A stretch of 64,000 nt of DNA from DASXRA01 sp963737425 (GTDB lineage: Bacteria > Actinomycetota > Actinomycetes > Mycobacteriales > Jatrophihabitantaceae). Where the stretch lies: the NCBI GenBank assembly GCA_963737425.1, contig CAVTSX010000010.1:1054001-1118000 (forward strand), in the 5' to 3' direction. The notes beneath the pieces were generated by a model. The model made no database searches, was not told the origin of the DNA, and was given only the letters and a program-made list of their open reading frames with translations. Each line of letters begins with the position of its first letter. Within the stretch, counting starts at the first letter, position 1. Shown here piece after piece: positions 1 through 9,494 of the stretch. Both the position numbers and the translations under genes were made by a program.

Positions 1-137
1 GCGGAGTCGGACCCGGCGCTGCCGTTGCGGGCCGAGTGGCTGCCGCGGCCCAGCGCTCCCCGTCGCCGGTAGGAGTCCACGAAGTACAACCCGAGGAGGA
101 ACGCTGCACCTACCGCCGCGTACAGGACCCCTTGCAT
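1..137 (-). CDS. Small membrane protein, N-terminal part (runs out of window)
   Basis: The gene reads leftward and its 3' end lies outside the window. It starts with ATG at 137, behind a strong AGAGGAGG ribosome binding site 4-5 nt upstream. The visible 45 residues begin MQGVLYAAVGAAFLLGLYFV, one hydrophobic membrane segment. Then comes a DSYRRR motif that fits the positive-inside rule, followed by a Gly/Ser/Arg-rich tail. A TATACG hexamer about 25-30 nt upstream could be its -10 box. I do not recognise the family, and no function can be assigned. It follows recX in the same direction after a gap of about 290 bp, so it probably has its own promoter. Confidence 0.6.
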   Translation of the reverse strand, partial: MQGVLYAAVGAAFLLGLYFVDSYRRRGALGRGSHSARNGSAGSDS

Positions 138-425
138 CGCCGCCTCCTCTGCCACGCGTATAGCCGGGCACCAGGAGAACACGCATACGCTCGACCTCGG
201 CCAACGGCTGCACCGTGGCGCCGCGCCGCTGAGGTCGCCGCGGGATCACGGCGGGTCCGTCACCGAGGCTGCGGTGAATCCTTTCTGTCGGCGATCGGGG
301 TCTATGTGCGGCTCGTCGTCGACGAGCCCGTGCGTGCTCCTGATATCCCTGAGGCTATGAACGGGATCCCGGCAGGTCAAGTAAGCCTGCGGTAAACGGC
401 GCGTCGAAGGTGGTCCACTGACCGG
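138..425. other. Non-coding gap between recX and the small membrane protein
   Basis: No convincing gene is seen on either strand. The notable element is a near-perfect palindrome at 310-328 (GGCTCGTCG, one base, CGACGAGCC). It could form a hairpin downstream of recX, but it lacks a T-run, so it is only a weak terminator candidate. The left part probably holds the promoter of the small membrane protein gene. Confidence 0.4.
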
Positions 426-977
426 TCACTCAGCGGCTAAACCATCGGAAATACCGTCCATAACCTCGGACGCAAGGGCCTCTCGAACGACCGCTGTGGC
501 CATGCTGGGCGAGTAACCGCGGCGGGCCAGCATGCCGACGAGGCGGCGGGCCTGGGTCTGCTCGGGCAGCCCCCGCAGGGCGGGCAGCTTGCGGGCGACC
601 AGCCGACGGGCGGCCGCACGCTCGCTGTCCTCGTCGATCAGCGCGAGCGCAGAGTCGACGACCTGATCGGAGAGCCCGCGCTGACGAAGCTTGACCGCGA
701 CGGCACGCCCGGCCAAGCCGCGCTCTGCGTGCTGGGCCAATGCGACGCGCTGTGCCAGCGACTCGTCATCGATGAGCCCAACCTCGACGAAGCGGTCCAG
801 CACCGTTCGCGCCGCGTCGTCGGGAACCCCACGGCGACGCAACACCGTGGCAAGTTCGGCCCGCGAGCGCGCCCGCTGGGTGAGTTGCTGCAAGCAGATC
901 GCGCGGGCGACCGATTCCGGGTCGCCCGGCGCGTCCTGCTCGTCCGGCTCGTCCGGGACGCGGTTGACGTCTGACAA
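426..977 (-). CDS. recX: Regulatory protein RecX
   Basis: RecX binds RecA filaments and restrains RecA recombinase and coprotease activity in the cytoplasm. The 183-residue product is helical and basic, with the three-helix repeats typical of RecX (for example LTQRARSRAEL, LRQRGLSDQVVD, LARRGYSPSMA). It lies 10 bp downstream of recA, the conserved arrangement. The start chosen is TTG at 977 (MSDVNRVPDEPD), because the open frame further upstream runs back into recA. The acidic N-terminal stretch DEPDEQDAPGD is an actinobacterial style extension. Regulation should follow recA by co-transcription. Confidence 0.93.
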   Translation of the reverse strand: MSDVNRVPDEPDEQDAPGDPESVARAICLQQLTQRARSRAELATVLRRRGVPDDAARTVLDRFVEVGLIDDESLAQRVALAQHAERGLAGRAVAVKLRQRGLSDQVVDSALALIDEDSERAAARRLVARKLPALRGLPEQTQARRLVGMLARRGYSPSMATAVVREALASEVMDGISDGLAAE

Positions 978-987
978 GACCGACTCT

Positions 988-2037
<1,050 letters not shown>

Positions 2038-2087
2038 GAGGCCACCTCTTCACTGGGTCTGCTTGGGTCTTCGATGTGTCAGGTCAG

Positions 2088-2110
2088 ACGCTAGAGCCGG
2101 GCACCGACAA
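2088..2110 (-). promoter_or_regulatory. RecA-NDp/PafBC-type damage-inducible promoter of recA
   Basis: On the minus strand the sequence reads TTGTCGGTG, 8 nt, TAGCGT. This matches the published mycobacterial LexA-independent motif tTGTCRGtg-N8-TAnnnT at every conserved position. It lies about 50 nt upstream of the recA start codon, leaving room for a short leader with a Shine-Dalgarno sequence. The match is directly visible; its activity in this organism is inferred. Confidence 0.8.
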
Positions 2111-2163
2111 ATCCGCCGGGTTTGGCGAAGTTGTGGACAGCGCTCCGACAATCCACAGCCTAA

Positions 2164-2179
2164 ACGAACACGCGTTCGA
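2164..2179. promoter_or_regulatory. LexA-binding SOS box
   Basis: The sequence ACGAACACGCGTTCGA is a dyad with CGAAC and GTTCG half sites 4 nt apart, the Gram-positive SOS box form. It lies about 130 bp upstream of recA and 45 bp downstream of the DUF3046 gene end, so it should control a distal recA promoter. M. tuberculosis recA has the same order: proximal LexA-independent and distal LexA-dependent promoters. Confidence 0.8.
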
Positions 2180-2222
2180 AGTTTCCACTCGACACGCCGA
2201 CGTGGCCCTCCGGAAGCGTGAG

Positions 2223-2414
2223 TCAGCGCAGGTGCGCGGGCATGTCGAACTCGGTGCAAACGGCGCGCCAGATCTCGCGCGTCTCCACGCCCGACGCGAT
2301 CGCATCGTCGACCGTCGCCCCGAGCGCGGTCAGCCGGTGGTCAGCAGCCACGCTGCGCGCGTAGGAGGCGCCGAAGCGCTCCTCCATCCGGCTCCAGAAG
2401 TCAGTCAGGCGCAT
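2223..2414 (-). CDS. DUF3046 family protein
   Basis: This is a 63-residue protein of unknown function, beginning MRLTDFWSRMEERFG and ending FDMPAHLR, the conserved ends of DUF3046. This family sits next to recA in many actinobacteria. The ATG at 2414 was preferred over the one 6 nt upstream (2420) because AGAG lies at better spacing. The gene is small, slightly acidic and has no membrane segment. Its stable position upstream of recA suggests a link to DNA damage or merely conserved gene order. No biochemical role is known to me. Confidence 0.88.
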   Translation of the reverse strand: MRLTDFWSRMEERFGASYARSVAADHRLTALGATVDDAIASGVETREIWRAVCTEFDMPAHLR

Positions 2415-2465
2415 GTCCATCACTCTAGGAGTGGCCCGGGAACCAGTGCCGAGCGTGTTGGCACG

Positions 2466-3101
2466 ATGAGATCCATGCCTGCCACCCCCGCCGACAACCC
2501 CGCGCTCTGGTATGCGCTGCCCGTCCTGTCCGGCCGGCTGATCCGCCTGCAACCGCTGGCGATCGAGCACGCGTCGGGCTATTTCGCAGCCGCGTCAAAA
2601 GAAGGCGACGAGGTCTTTCGCTGGCTGTCCGTGCGGGCGCCGGCGAGCGAGAGCGCGGCGGCCGAACAGGTTCTGGTCGCGCTGGCGGGTCGAGCCAGGG
2701 GTGAACGCTTCGCGTATGCCCAGATCGATGCGTCCTCCGGAGAGTTCGCCGGCACCACGTCCTTCTACGAGGTGAATCCGGCCCTGCGCACGATCGCCAT
2801 CGGACATACGTGGCTCGGCCGGCGATGGTGGCGCACCGGGCACAACACCGAATCGAAACTGCTCATGATGGGCCATGCCTTCGACACACTCGGCGCGGCT
2901 CGCCTGGTCTGGCACACCGACGTCAACAACACCAGATCGCAGACGGCGATAGAGCGCCTCGGTGCCGTCAAAGAGGGCATCCTGCGCAAGCACCGTATCC
3001 GCCCCGACGGCAGCTGGCGCGACACGGTCCAGTACGCCATGACCGACGACGACTGGCCCGCCGCCCGTCAACGACTGGCATCGCGGCTCGCGCGAGGCTG
3101 A
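2466..3101 (+). CDS. GNAT acetyltransferase, RimJ/RimL type
   Basis: The predicted enzyme transfers an acetyl group from acetyl-CoA to an amino group, possibly an N-terminal one. The 211-residue product has the GNAT_3 layout: beta strands around FAGTTSFYEV, a conserved HTWLGRRWWRTGHNTESK segment in the acetyl-CoA-binding region, and the RLVWHTDVNNTRSQTAIERLG stretch typical of RimJ/RimL relatives. It is divergent from DUF3046 and lies 43 bp ahead of lhr. The start could be ATG 2466 or ATG 2475; no strong ribosome binding site decides. The substrate is unknown. Confidence 0.85.
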   Translation: MRSMPATPADNPALWYALPVLSGRLIRLQPLAIEHASGYFAAASKEGDEVFRWLSVRAPASESAAAEQVLVALAGRARGERFAYAQIDASSGEFAGTTSFYEVNPALRTIAIGHTWLGRRWWRTGHNTESKLLMMGHAFDTLGAARLVWHTDVNNTRSQTAIERLGAVKEGILRKHRIRPDGSWRDTVQYAMTDDDWPAARQRLASRLARG

Positions 3102-3115
3102 GCGGGCGCCCGGGG

Positions 3116-3138
3116 CTGTCAGACCGCCCGGGCACACT
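3116..3138 (+). promoter_or_regulatory. Candidate RecA-NDp-like promoter of lhr (leaderless)
   Basis: CTGTCAGAC, exactly 8 nt, CACACT resembles the motif at recA (TTGTCRGTG-N8-TAnnnT). It keeps the TGTCAG core and the A and T of the -10. The -10 ends 6 nt before the lhr GTG, so transcription would begin at or next to the start codon. That agrees with the absence of a Shine-Dalgarno sequence. The -10 is degenerate, so this is a proposal. Confidence 0.4.
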
Positions 3139-3144
3139 GGATCC

Positions 3145-6100
3145 GTGCCGCCATTCTCCGAAGCCACTCAGGCCTGGTTCGACGGCGCCTTCACCGGGGC
3201 GACCCCTGCCCAGGCGGGCGCGTGGGACGCCATCGCCCGGGGCGAGCACACTCTCGTCGTCGCGCCGACCGGCTCCGGCAAGACGCTGGCCGCGTTCCTG
3301 TCCTCGCTCGACCGTCTGGCCGCGCTGCCCGTACCGGACGATCCGATGCGGCGCTGCCGGGTGCTCTACGTCAGCCCGCTCAAGGCCCTGGCCGTAGACA
3401 TCGAGCGCAATCTCCGCTCGCCACTCGCCGGCATACGGCAGGCGGCGGCGCGCCTTGGCCTGCCCGAGCCCGACATCACGGTGGCCATGCGCACCGGCGA
3501 TACACCTGCCGACGAGCGCCGCCTGTTTGCCCGGCGGCCGGCCGACATCCTCATCACCACGCCCGAATCTCTGTTCCTGCTGCTGACGTCCGGCGCCCGT
3601 GAGGCGCTGCGTGGCGTCGACACGGTGATCGTCGACGAGGTCCACGCCGTATGCGCTACCAAGCGGGGCGCACACCTGGCCGTATCGCTCGAGCGCCTCG
3701 ATGCCCTGCTCGAATCGCCTGCTCAGCGCATCGGGCTCTCCGCCACCGTCCGCCCGGTCGACGAAGTCGCCACGTTCCTCGCCGGTGGACGCCCGGTGGC
3801 GATCGTCTCACCGCCGGCACAGAAGACATTCGACCTGCAGGTCGTGGTGCCGGTCGAAGACATGGGCGCACTCGGTGAGCCGACCGGCGACCTCACCGGG
3901 CCGGCCGCCGGTGCCGAACGGCGCACCTCGATCTGGCCACACGTCGAAGAGCGCGTGCTCGATCTGATCGAGCAGCATCGTTCGACCATCGTCTTCGCCA
4001 ACTCGCGGCGGCTGGCCGAGCGCCTCACCGCGCGGCTGAACGAACTCGAGTCCGAACGCCAGGGCCAGGTTGCCGATCCGGCGGGCAAACCCCCCGCCCA
4101 GGTCATGGCCGAATCGGGTGCCGGACGTCCCGCGGGCGAGGTCGTCGTCGCCCGCGCCCATCACGGCTCGGTTTCCAGGGAACAGCGCCAGGTCGTCGAG
4201 GAGGATCTCAAGGCCGGGCGGCTGCCCGCCGTCGTCGCGACCTCCTCGCTCGAACTCGGCATCGACATGGGCGCGGTAGACCTCGTGGTCCAGGTCGAGG
4301 CGCCGCCGTCGGTAGCGTCCGGCCTGCAGCGTGTCGGGCGGGCCGGCCACCAGGTCGGCGCGATCTCGCGTGGCGTGATCTTCCCGAAGTACCGAGGCGA
4401 CCTGGTCGAATGCGCGGTCGTGGCCGAGCGCATGCGAGAGGCCGCGATCGAGACCATGCGCTACCCGCGTAATCCACTCGATGTGCTTGCTCAGCAGATC
4501 GTCGCGATGGTGTCGATGGATCAGCTGACCGTCGATTCCGTGGCCGAGATCGTCGGGCGGGCGGCATCGTTCGCCGGGCTGCCCCGATCCGCCCTCGAGG
4601 CGGTGCTCGACATGCTGGCCGGGCGCTATCCGTCCGACGCGTTCGCCGAGTTGCGCCCGCGCCTGGTCTGGGACCGGGTGACCGGCGAGCTGACGGCGCG
4701 CCCGGGGGCTCAACGACTTGCCGTCACGAGCGGCGGCACCATCCCCGACCGCGGCCTGTTCGGGGTCTTTCTCGCCGGGACGGAGGGGCCGGGCCGCCGC
4801 GTCGGTGAGCTGGACGAGGAGATGGTCTACGAGTCACGCGTCGGCGACGTGTTCCTGCTGGGCTCGTCGTCCTGGCGCATCGAAGACATCACCCACGACC
4901 GGGTCCTGGTCACGCCGGCGCCTGGAGAAATCGGCCGCATGCCGTTCTGGAAGGGCGACGCCCCCGGCCGTCCGGTCGAGCTCGGACGGGCACTCGGGGC
5001 GTTCATGCGCGAGGTGTCCACCATGGACGCGACCCAGGCCGCAGCGCGAGCGGGCGCGGCGGGCCTCGACAGCTGGGGTACGGCCAATCTGCTCGCCTAT
5101 CTCGGCGAGCAGCGCGAGGCCACCGGGCACCTGCCCGACGACCGCACCGTGCTCGTCGAGCGCTTCCGTGACGAACTGGGCGACTGGCGCCTGGTCGTGC
5201 ACTCGCCGTTCGGCGCGCCGGTCAATGCGCCGTGGGCCCTGGCGATCAGCGCGCGGTTGCGCGAGCGCCATGGTCTCGAGGTGCAGTCCATGCACAGCGA
5301 CGACGGCATCGTGCTGCGCCTGCCCGACACCGACGCCGAGCCGCCCGGCGCCGACGTCGCGGTTTTCGATGCCGCTGAGATCGAGGCGCTGGTCACCACC
5401 GAGCTGGGTGGCTCAGCGGTGTTCGCGTCGCGATTTCGTGAATGCGCGGCGCGGGCATTGCTGCTACCCAGGCGCGATCCGCAGCGCCGCACGCCGCTAT
5501 GGCAGCAGCGCCAGCGCGCCAACCAGTTGCTCCAGGTCGCCAGCGATTTCGGCGAGTTCCCGGTCACGCTCGAGGCGATGCGTGAGTGCCTGCAGGATGT
5601 CTTCGACGTACCCGGCCTCGTCGGGCTGATGCGCGACCTCGCATCGCGCCAGGTGCGGCTCGTCGAGGTCGAAACACGAGAGGCGTCGCCGTTCGCCCGG
5701 TCGCTGCTGTTCGGCTACGTGGGCATGTTCCTCTACGACGGCGACGCGCCGCTTGCCGAGCGGCGGGCGCAGGCTCTCTCGCTCGACACCGCGCTGCTCG
5801 CCGAACTGCTCGGTTCCACCGAGCTGAGGGAGCTGTTCGACGCCGACGCGATCATCGCAGTGGCGGGCGAGTTGCAGCGCCTCGCCCCGCAGCGCCACGC
5901 CCGCGGACTCGACTCGGTGCACGACCTGCTGCGCGGCGTCGGCGACCTCACCACCGACGAGGCGCTGGCCCGCGGAGCCACCCCGCACGACCTCGCCGAA
6001 CTCGAGTCGAACCGCCGCGCCATCCGGGTTCGGGTGGCAGGCGACGAACGGTGGTTGGCCATCGAAGACGCCGGCCGGGTGCGCGATGCGCTCGGCACCG

Positions 6101-7659
6101 CCCTCCCGGTCGGAGTGCCCGAGGCGTTCACCGAGCCGGTGCGCGATCCGCTCGGCGATCTCGTCGCCCGCTACGCCCGTACCCACGGCCCCTTCCGCGC
6201 CGACGATGTCGCCGCTCGACTCGGCATCGGCATTTCCGTCGCGAATGCCGCACTGGAGCGGCTGCGCGTGGCCGGGCGCGTGGTTTCCGGCGAGTTCACC
6301 CCCGGCGCCACGGGGCACGAGTGGTGTGACGCCGAAGTGCTGCGAATGATCCGCAGGCGCTCGCTCGCGGTCTTGCGACGCGACGTCGAACCGGTGCCCG
6401 CCGAAGTGCTGGGGCACTTCCTGCCGGCCTGGCAGGGCATAACCGGACGGCGCGCGAAAGGCCTCGACGCAGTGCTGCGGGCCGTCGAGCAGCTCGCCGG
6501 CGTGCCGCTGCCGGCGAGCGCCCTCGAGACGCTCGTCCTGCCGAGCCGGGTCGACGGCTACTCCCCCGCGCTGCTCGACGAGCTCACCCTCGCCGGTGAC
6601 GTGCTGTGGGGCGGCGCCGGGGCCCTTGCGGGCAATGACGGCTGGATCGTGCTCGCCCCGGCCGAGGGCGCCACGTTGCTGCTGCCCGACCCGATCGACG
6701 TCGACGGCGTGGTGCACGAAGCGCTGCTGGGCACGCTCGACGGCGACCAGGCCCTGTTCTTCCGCGCACTCGCCGAGCGCGCCGGCAGCTCCGACACCGA
6801 CACCGCGGCTGCGGTGTGGGATCTCGTCTGGGGTGGCTGGCTAACCAACGACACCATTGCGCCGGTTCGTACGTTGCTCGGCAGCGGCTCACGTACCACG
6901 CATACCCGCAAGCCACGCACGCCGCGTGCCCGCTACGGCCGGTATTCCGGCCTGGCTGCGCCGGGCCCGGCCGCTCGTGCGCAACCCCCGGCGATGGCCG
7001 GGCGCTGGTCGCGGCTTCCGGCTCGCGACGGCGATCTCACCCGGCGCACGCTTGCCGCGGCCGAGTCGCTGCTCGATCGGCACGGCGTGGTCACCCGGGG
7101 CGCCGTGGCCGCGGAACGCGTCGCCGGTGGGTTCTCGGCGGTGTACCCAGTATTCAAGGCGGCGGAGGAGGCCGGACACATCCGTCGCGGCTACTTCGTC
7201 GCGGGCCTCGGCGCCGCTCAGTTCGCGCTGCCCGGCGCGGTCGATCGGCTACGGTCCTACACCCGCGATCGCGTCACGGCACCGGCATTGGTGCTCGCCG
7301 CCACCGATCCGGCCAACCCGTACGGCGCCGCGTTGCCCTGGCCTGAACGTCCGGCGGCTGACGACAGCAAGCGCGGGCACCAGCCGGCGCGCAAGGCAGG
7401 CGCCCTCACAGTGCTGGTCGACGGCAGGTGCGTTCTCTACGTCGAGCGCGGTGGACGCACACTGCTGTCCTTCGCCGACGATCTCGAGGTGCTGCAACCG
7501 GCCGCCGACGCGCTGGCGCTCACGGTCCGCGACGGTGCCCTGGGCAAACTCTCGGTCGAGCGGGCCGATGGCGCACCGGTCGTCAGGTCGCCGCTCGGTG
7601 AGGCGCTCGAAGCAGCCGGTTTCCGCCCGACGCCGCGCGGACTCAGACTGCGGGCCTGA
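3145..7659 (+). CDS. lhr: Large ATP-dependent helicase Lhr
   Basis: Lhr is a 3'-5' single-stranded DNA translocase that unwinds RNA:DNA hybrids and is part of the mycobacterial DNA damage response. The 1504-residue length is that of full-size bacterial Lhr. PTGSGKT (residues 41-47, Walker A) and DEVH (164-167) are present. Further on come the SAT-type motif LSATVRP and the motif VI region GLQRVGRAGHQ, then the Lhr winged-helix core and a C-terminal half of some 650 residues. The GTG at 3145 has no ribosome binding site, consistent with a leaderless transcript. The glycosylase gene nei2 lies one gene downstream; lhr and nei are neighbours in other actinobacteria. Confidence 0.95.
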   Translation: MPPFSEATQAWFDGAFTGATPAQAGAWDAIARGEHTLVVAPTGSGKTLAAFLSSLDRLAALPVPDDPMRRCRVLYVSPLKALAVDIERNLRSPLAGIRQAAARLGLPEPDITVAMRTGDTPADERRLFARRPADILITTPESLFLLLTSGAREALRGVDTVIVDEVHAVCATKRGAHLAVSLERLDALLESPAQRIGLSATVRPVDEVATFLAGGRPVAIVSPPAQKTFDLQVVVPVEDMGALGEPTGDLTGPAAGAERRTSIWPHVEERVLDLIEQHRSTIVFANSRRLAERLTARLNELESERQGQVADPAGKPPAQVMAESGAGRPAGEVVVARAHHGSVSREQRQVVEEDLKAGRLPAVVATSSLELGIDMGAVDLVVQVEAPPSVASGLQRVGRAGHQVGAISRGVIFPKYRGDLVECAVVAERMREAAIETMRYPRNPLDVLAQQIVAMVSMDQLTVDSVAEIVGRAASFAGLPRSALEAVLDMLAGRYPSDAFAELRPRLVWDRVTGELTARPGAQRLAVTSGGTIPDRGLFGVFLAGTEGPGRRVGELDEEMVYESRVGDVFLLGSSSWRIEDITHDRVLVTPAPGEIGRMPFWKGDAPGRPVELGRALGAFMREVSTMDATQAAARAGAAGLDSWGTANLLAYLGEQREATGHLPDDRTVLVERFRDELGDWRLVVHSPFGAPVNAPWALAISARLRERHGLEVQSMHSDDGIVLRLPDTDAEPPGADVAVFDAAEIEALVTTELGGSAVFASRFRECAARALLLPRRDPQRRTPLWQQRQRANQLLQVASDFGEFPVTLEAMRECLQDVFDVPGLVGLMRDLASRQVRLVEVETREASPFARSLLFGYVGMFLYDGDAPLAERRAQALSLDTALLAELLGSTELRELFDADAIIAVAGELQRLAPQRHARGLDSVHDLLRGVGDLTTDEALARGATPHDLAELESNRRAIRVRVAGDERWLAIEDAGRVRDALGTALPVGVPEAFTEPVRDPLGDLVARYARTHGPFRADDVAARLGIGISVANAALERLRVAGRVVSGEFTPGATGHEWCDAEVLRMIRRRSLAVLRRDVEPVPAEVLGHFLPAWQGITGRRAKGLDAVLRAVEQLAGVPLPASALETLVLPSRVDGYSPALLDELTLAGDVLWGGAGALAGNDGWIVLAPAEGATLLLPDPIDVDGVVHEALLGTLDGDQALFFRALAERAGSSDTDTAAAVWDLVWGGWLTNDTIAPVRTLLGSGSRTTHTRKPRTPRARYGRYSGLAAPGPAARAQPPAMAGRWSRLPARDGDLTRRTLAAAESLLDRHGVVTRGAVAAERVAGGFSAVYPVFKAAEEAGHIRRGYFVAGLGAAQFALPGAVDRLRSYTRDRVTAPALVLAATDPANPYGAALPWPERPAADDSKRGHQPARKAGALTVLVDGRCVLYVERGGRTLLSFADDLEVLQPAADALALTVRDGALGKLSVERADGAPVVRSPLGEALEAAGFRPTPRGLRLRA

Positions 7660-7800
7660 CCGAGCTGCTGCATCGAACGGTCTTCCTGTGCTGCGTTATC
7701 GTCGGCTTGCGCCCGCGACACGGACTTGGCCTGCAGCCGCGCCATGGGTTCCGTCCACGCCCGCTCGCAACGAGCGCGGCCGAGAGAAACGGCACATTCG

Positions 7801-8667
7801 ATGACCACAGTTGCCCTGCTCGGTACCGGAACCATGGGCGCGGCAATGGCCCGAAACCTCATCGCCGACGGTTTCTCGGTGCGGGCGTGGAACCGAACTC
7901 CCGCTCGGGCCAGGCAGATTGCCGGCGCAACGCCGGCTGCGACTCCTGCCGAGGCAGTGGCAGGCGCTGACGTCATCGTCACGATGCTCACCGACGGTCC
8001 CACCGTGGCCGCCGTCATGACCGATGCGGCATCGGGCCTTTCGGGCAACGGCGCTCGCCCGGTCTGGGCCCAGATGAGCACCGTCGGCATCCGGGCCGGT
8101 GCCGAACTGGTGGCGCTGGCCGCGAAGCACGGCCTCGCCTACGTCGATGCGCCCGTGTTGGGCACCCGCCAACCGGCCGAGGACGGTGCCCTCGTCGTGC
8201 TCGCCGCGGGAGCCGGCGACGTCCGCCCGCTCGTCCAACCGGTCTTCGACGCCGTTGGCTCGCGCACCATCTGGCTCGGAGACGACCCGGCCGACGCGGC
8301 GGCCACTCGGCTCAAACTGGTCGCGAACACCTGGGTGGTCTCCCTGGTCACTGCAACCGCGGAGGTCCTCGGCCTGGCCCGCGGGCTGGGCGTCGAACCA
8401 GACCGCTTCCTCGACGTCGTCGCGGGCGGCCCGTTGGACAACGGCTACCTGCGAGCGAAGGCCGCGGCAATGCTCGCCGACGACTTCGCACCGAATTTCT
8501 CGGCAGCGAACGCCGCCAAGGACGGCCGGCTGATACTCGAAGCTGCGGCCGATTCGGGCGTGCGGATGGACGCCACCGAGGGTGCCGTCGCCCGCCTCAC
8601 GCGAGCGACCGAGATGGGCCACGGCGACGACGACCTTGCCGCGACATATCTCGCCGGGTTCGAGTAG
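7801..8667 (+). CDS. NAD(P)-dependent beta-hydroxyacid dehydrogenase (3-hydroxyisobutyrate type)
   Basis: This predicted cytosolic oxidoreductase belongs to the 6-phosphogluconate/3-hydroxyisobutyrate dehydrogenase superfamily. The N-terminal Rossmann motif LLGTGTMGAAMARNL starts at about residue 6. The family's conserved catalytic lysine helix is KLVANTWVVSL, and the C-terminal all-helical domain contains NAAKDGRLILEAA. The length, 288 residues, is typical. It is placed between lhr and nei2, and its start is only 141 bp after lhr. No ribosome binding site is close to ATG 7801. A small hairpin (CGCTCG-CAA-CGAGCG, 7762-7776) lies upstream. The substrate cannot be told from sequence; imine reductase activity is an alternative. 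Confidence 0.85.
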   Translation: MTTVALLGTGTMGAAMARNLIADGFSVRAWNRTPARARQIAGATPAATPAEAVAGADVIVTMLTDGPTVAAVMTDAASGLSGNGARPVWAQMSTVGIRAGAELVALAAKHGLAYVDAPVLGTRQPAEDGALVVLAAGAGDVRPLVQPVFDAVGSRTIWLGDDPADAAATRLKLVANTWVVSLVTATAEVLGLARGLGVEPDRFLDVVAGGPLDNGYLRAKAAAMLADDFAPNFSAANAAKDGRLILEAAADSGVRMDATEGAVARLTRATEMGHGDDDLAATYLAGFE

Positions 8668-8679
8668 CACGATCGACCC

Positions 8680-9474
8680 GTGCCCGAAGGTGACACGGTC
8701 TGGCTGACCGCAAAGCGGCTGCACGAGGCACTGCACGGTCGTACGGTGACGATGTTCGATCTGCGCGTGCCCGAACTCGCGAACAGCGACCTGGCCGGCG
8801 AGGCCGTGCACGAGGTCGCGGCGCGCGGCAAGCACATCCTGATGCGGTTCTCCGGCGGGCTCAGCCTGCGCAGCCATCTTCGGATGGATGGGTCGTGGCA
8901 CATCGTGCCTGCCGGCCACCGTCCGCATCGCCTGCCCGAGCACCTGGTGCGTGCCCGGATCGGCAATGCCGCCTGGCTCGCGACTGGCTACCGGGTGCAC
9001 GACCTGCGCATCATCCGATCCGTGGACGAGCCGCAACTACTAGGCCATCTAGGCCCGGACCTGCTCGGCGCGGACTGGGACCTGGACGAGGCGATTCGGC
9101 GGCTCGACGCAGAGCCTGACCGCGCCGTCGGCGAGGCGCTGCTTGATCAACGCAACCTGGCCGGCATCGGGAATCTCTACAAGTCAGAGACCCTGTTCGT
9201 CGAACGGGTCAGCCCGTGGGCAACGGTGGCTGACGTCGGCGACCTGCGCCCAGTCGTGCGCACCGCGAGGCGGCTCATGTTCGCCAACCGGAATCATCCC
9301 GAGCAGTCGACGACGGGTCTGCTGGCTCGCGGTCAGCAGCACTGGGTGTATCTGCGCGCGGGCGAGGCCTGCCGCCGGTGCCGGACGCCGATCCGGCGCG
9401 CCGAACAGGGCAGCCCGCCGTACCGGCGCACGACCTACTGGTGCCCGCGCTGCCAGCCCGGCGACCCGCGCTGA
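8680..9474 (+). CDS. nei2: Fpg/Nei family DNA glycosylase (endonuclease VIII, Nei2 type)
   Basis: This is a base-excision repair enzyme that removes oxidised pyrimidines and cleaves the abasic site. The GTG at 8680 gives MPEGDTVW, so after methionine removal proline is the catalytic N-terminal nucleophile followed by the essential Glu. The helix-two-turns-helix signature is seen in LLDQRNLAGIGNLYKSE. The C-terminal zinc finger is complete, with CRRC near residue 231 and CPRC near 256. The length, 264 residues, fits Nei2. The start lies 12 bp after the dehydrogenase stop, suggesting one transcript. Nearby lhr and recA make a repair-rich neighbourhood. Confidence 0.93.
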   Translation: MPEGDTVWLTAKRLHEALHGRTVTMFDLRVPELANSDLAGEAVHEVAARGKHILMRFSGGLSLRSHLRMDGSWHIVPAGHRPHRLPEHLVRARIGNAAWLATGYRVHDLRIIRSVDEPQLLGHLGPDLLGADWDLDEAIRRLDAEPDRAVGEALLDQRNLAGIGNLYKSETLFVERVSPWATVADVGDLRPVVRTARRLMFANRNHPEQSTTGLLARGQQHWVYLRAGEACRRCRTPIRRAEQGSPPYRRTTYWCPRCQPGDPR

Positions 9475-9494
9475 GCCTCCGGCCAGACCGGGTA

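Noticed and set aside
36..395. Plus-strand 119-residue open frame at the window start
   Set aside because: It is antisense to the small membrane protein gene, which has a strong ribosome binding site. The frame is Arg/Pro-rich as expected for a shadow in GC-rich DNA.
2038..2222. Riboswitch upstream of recA
   Set aside because: The conserved elements are explained by the PafBC-type promoter and the SOS box; no riboswitch-like structure was recognised.
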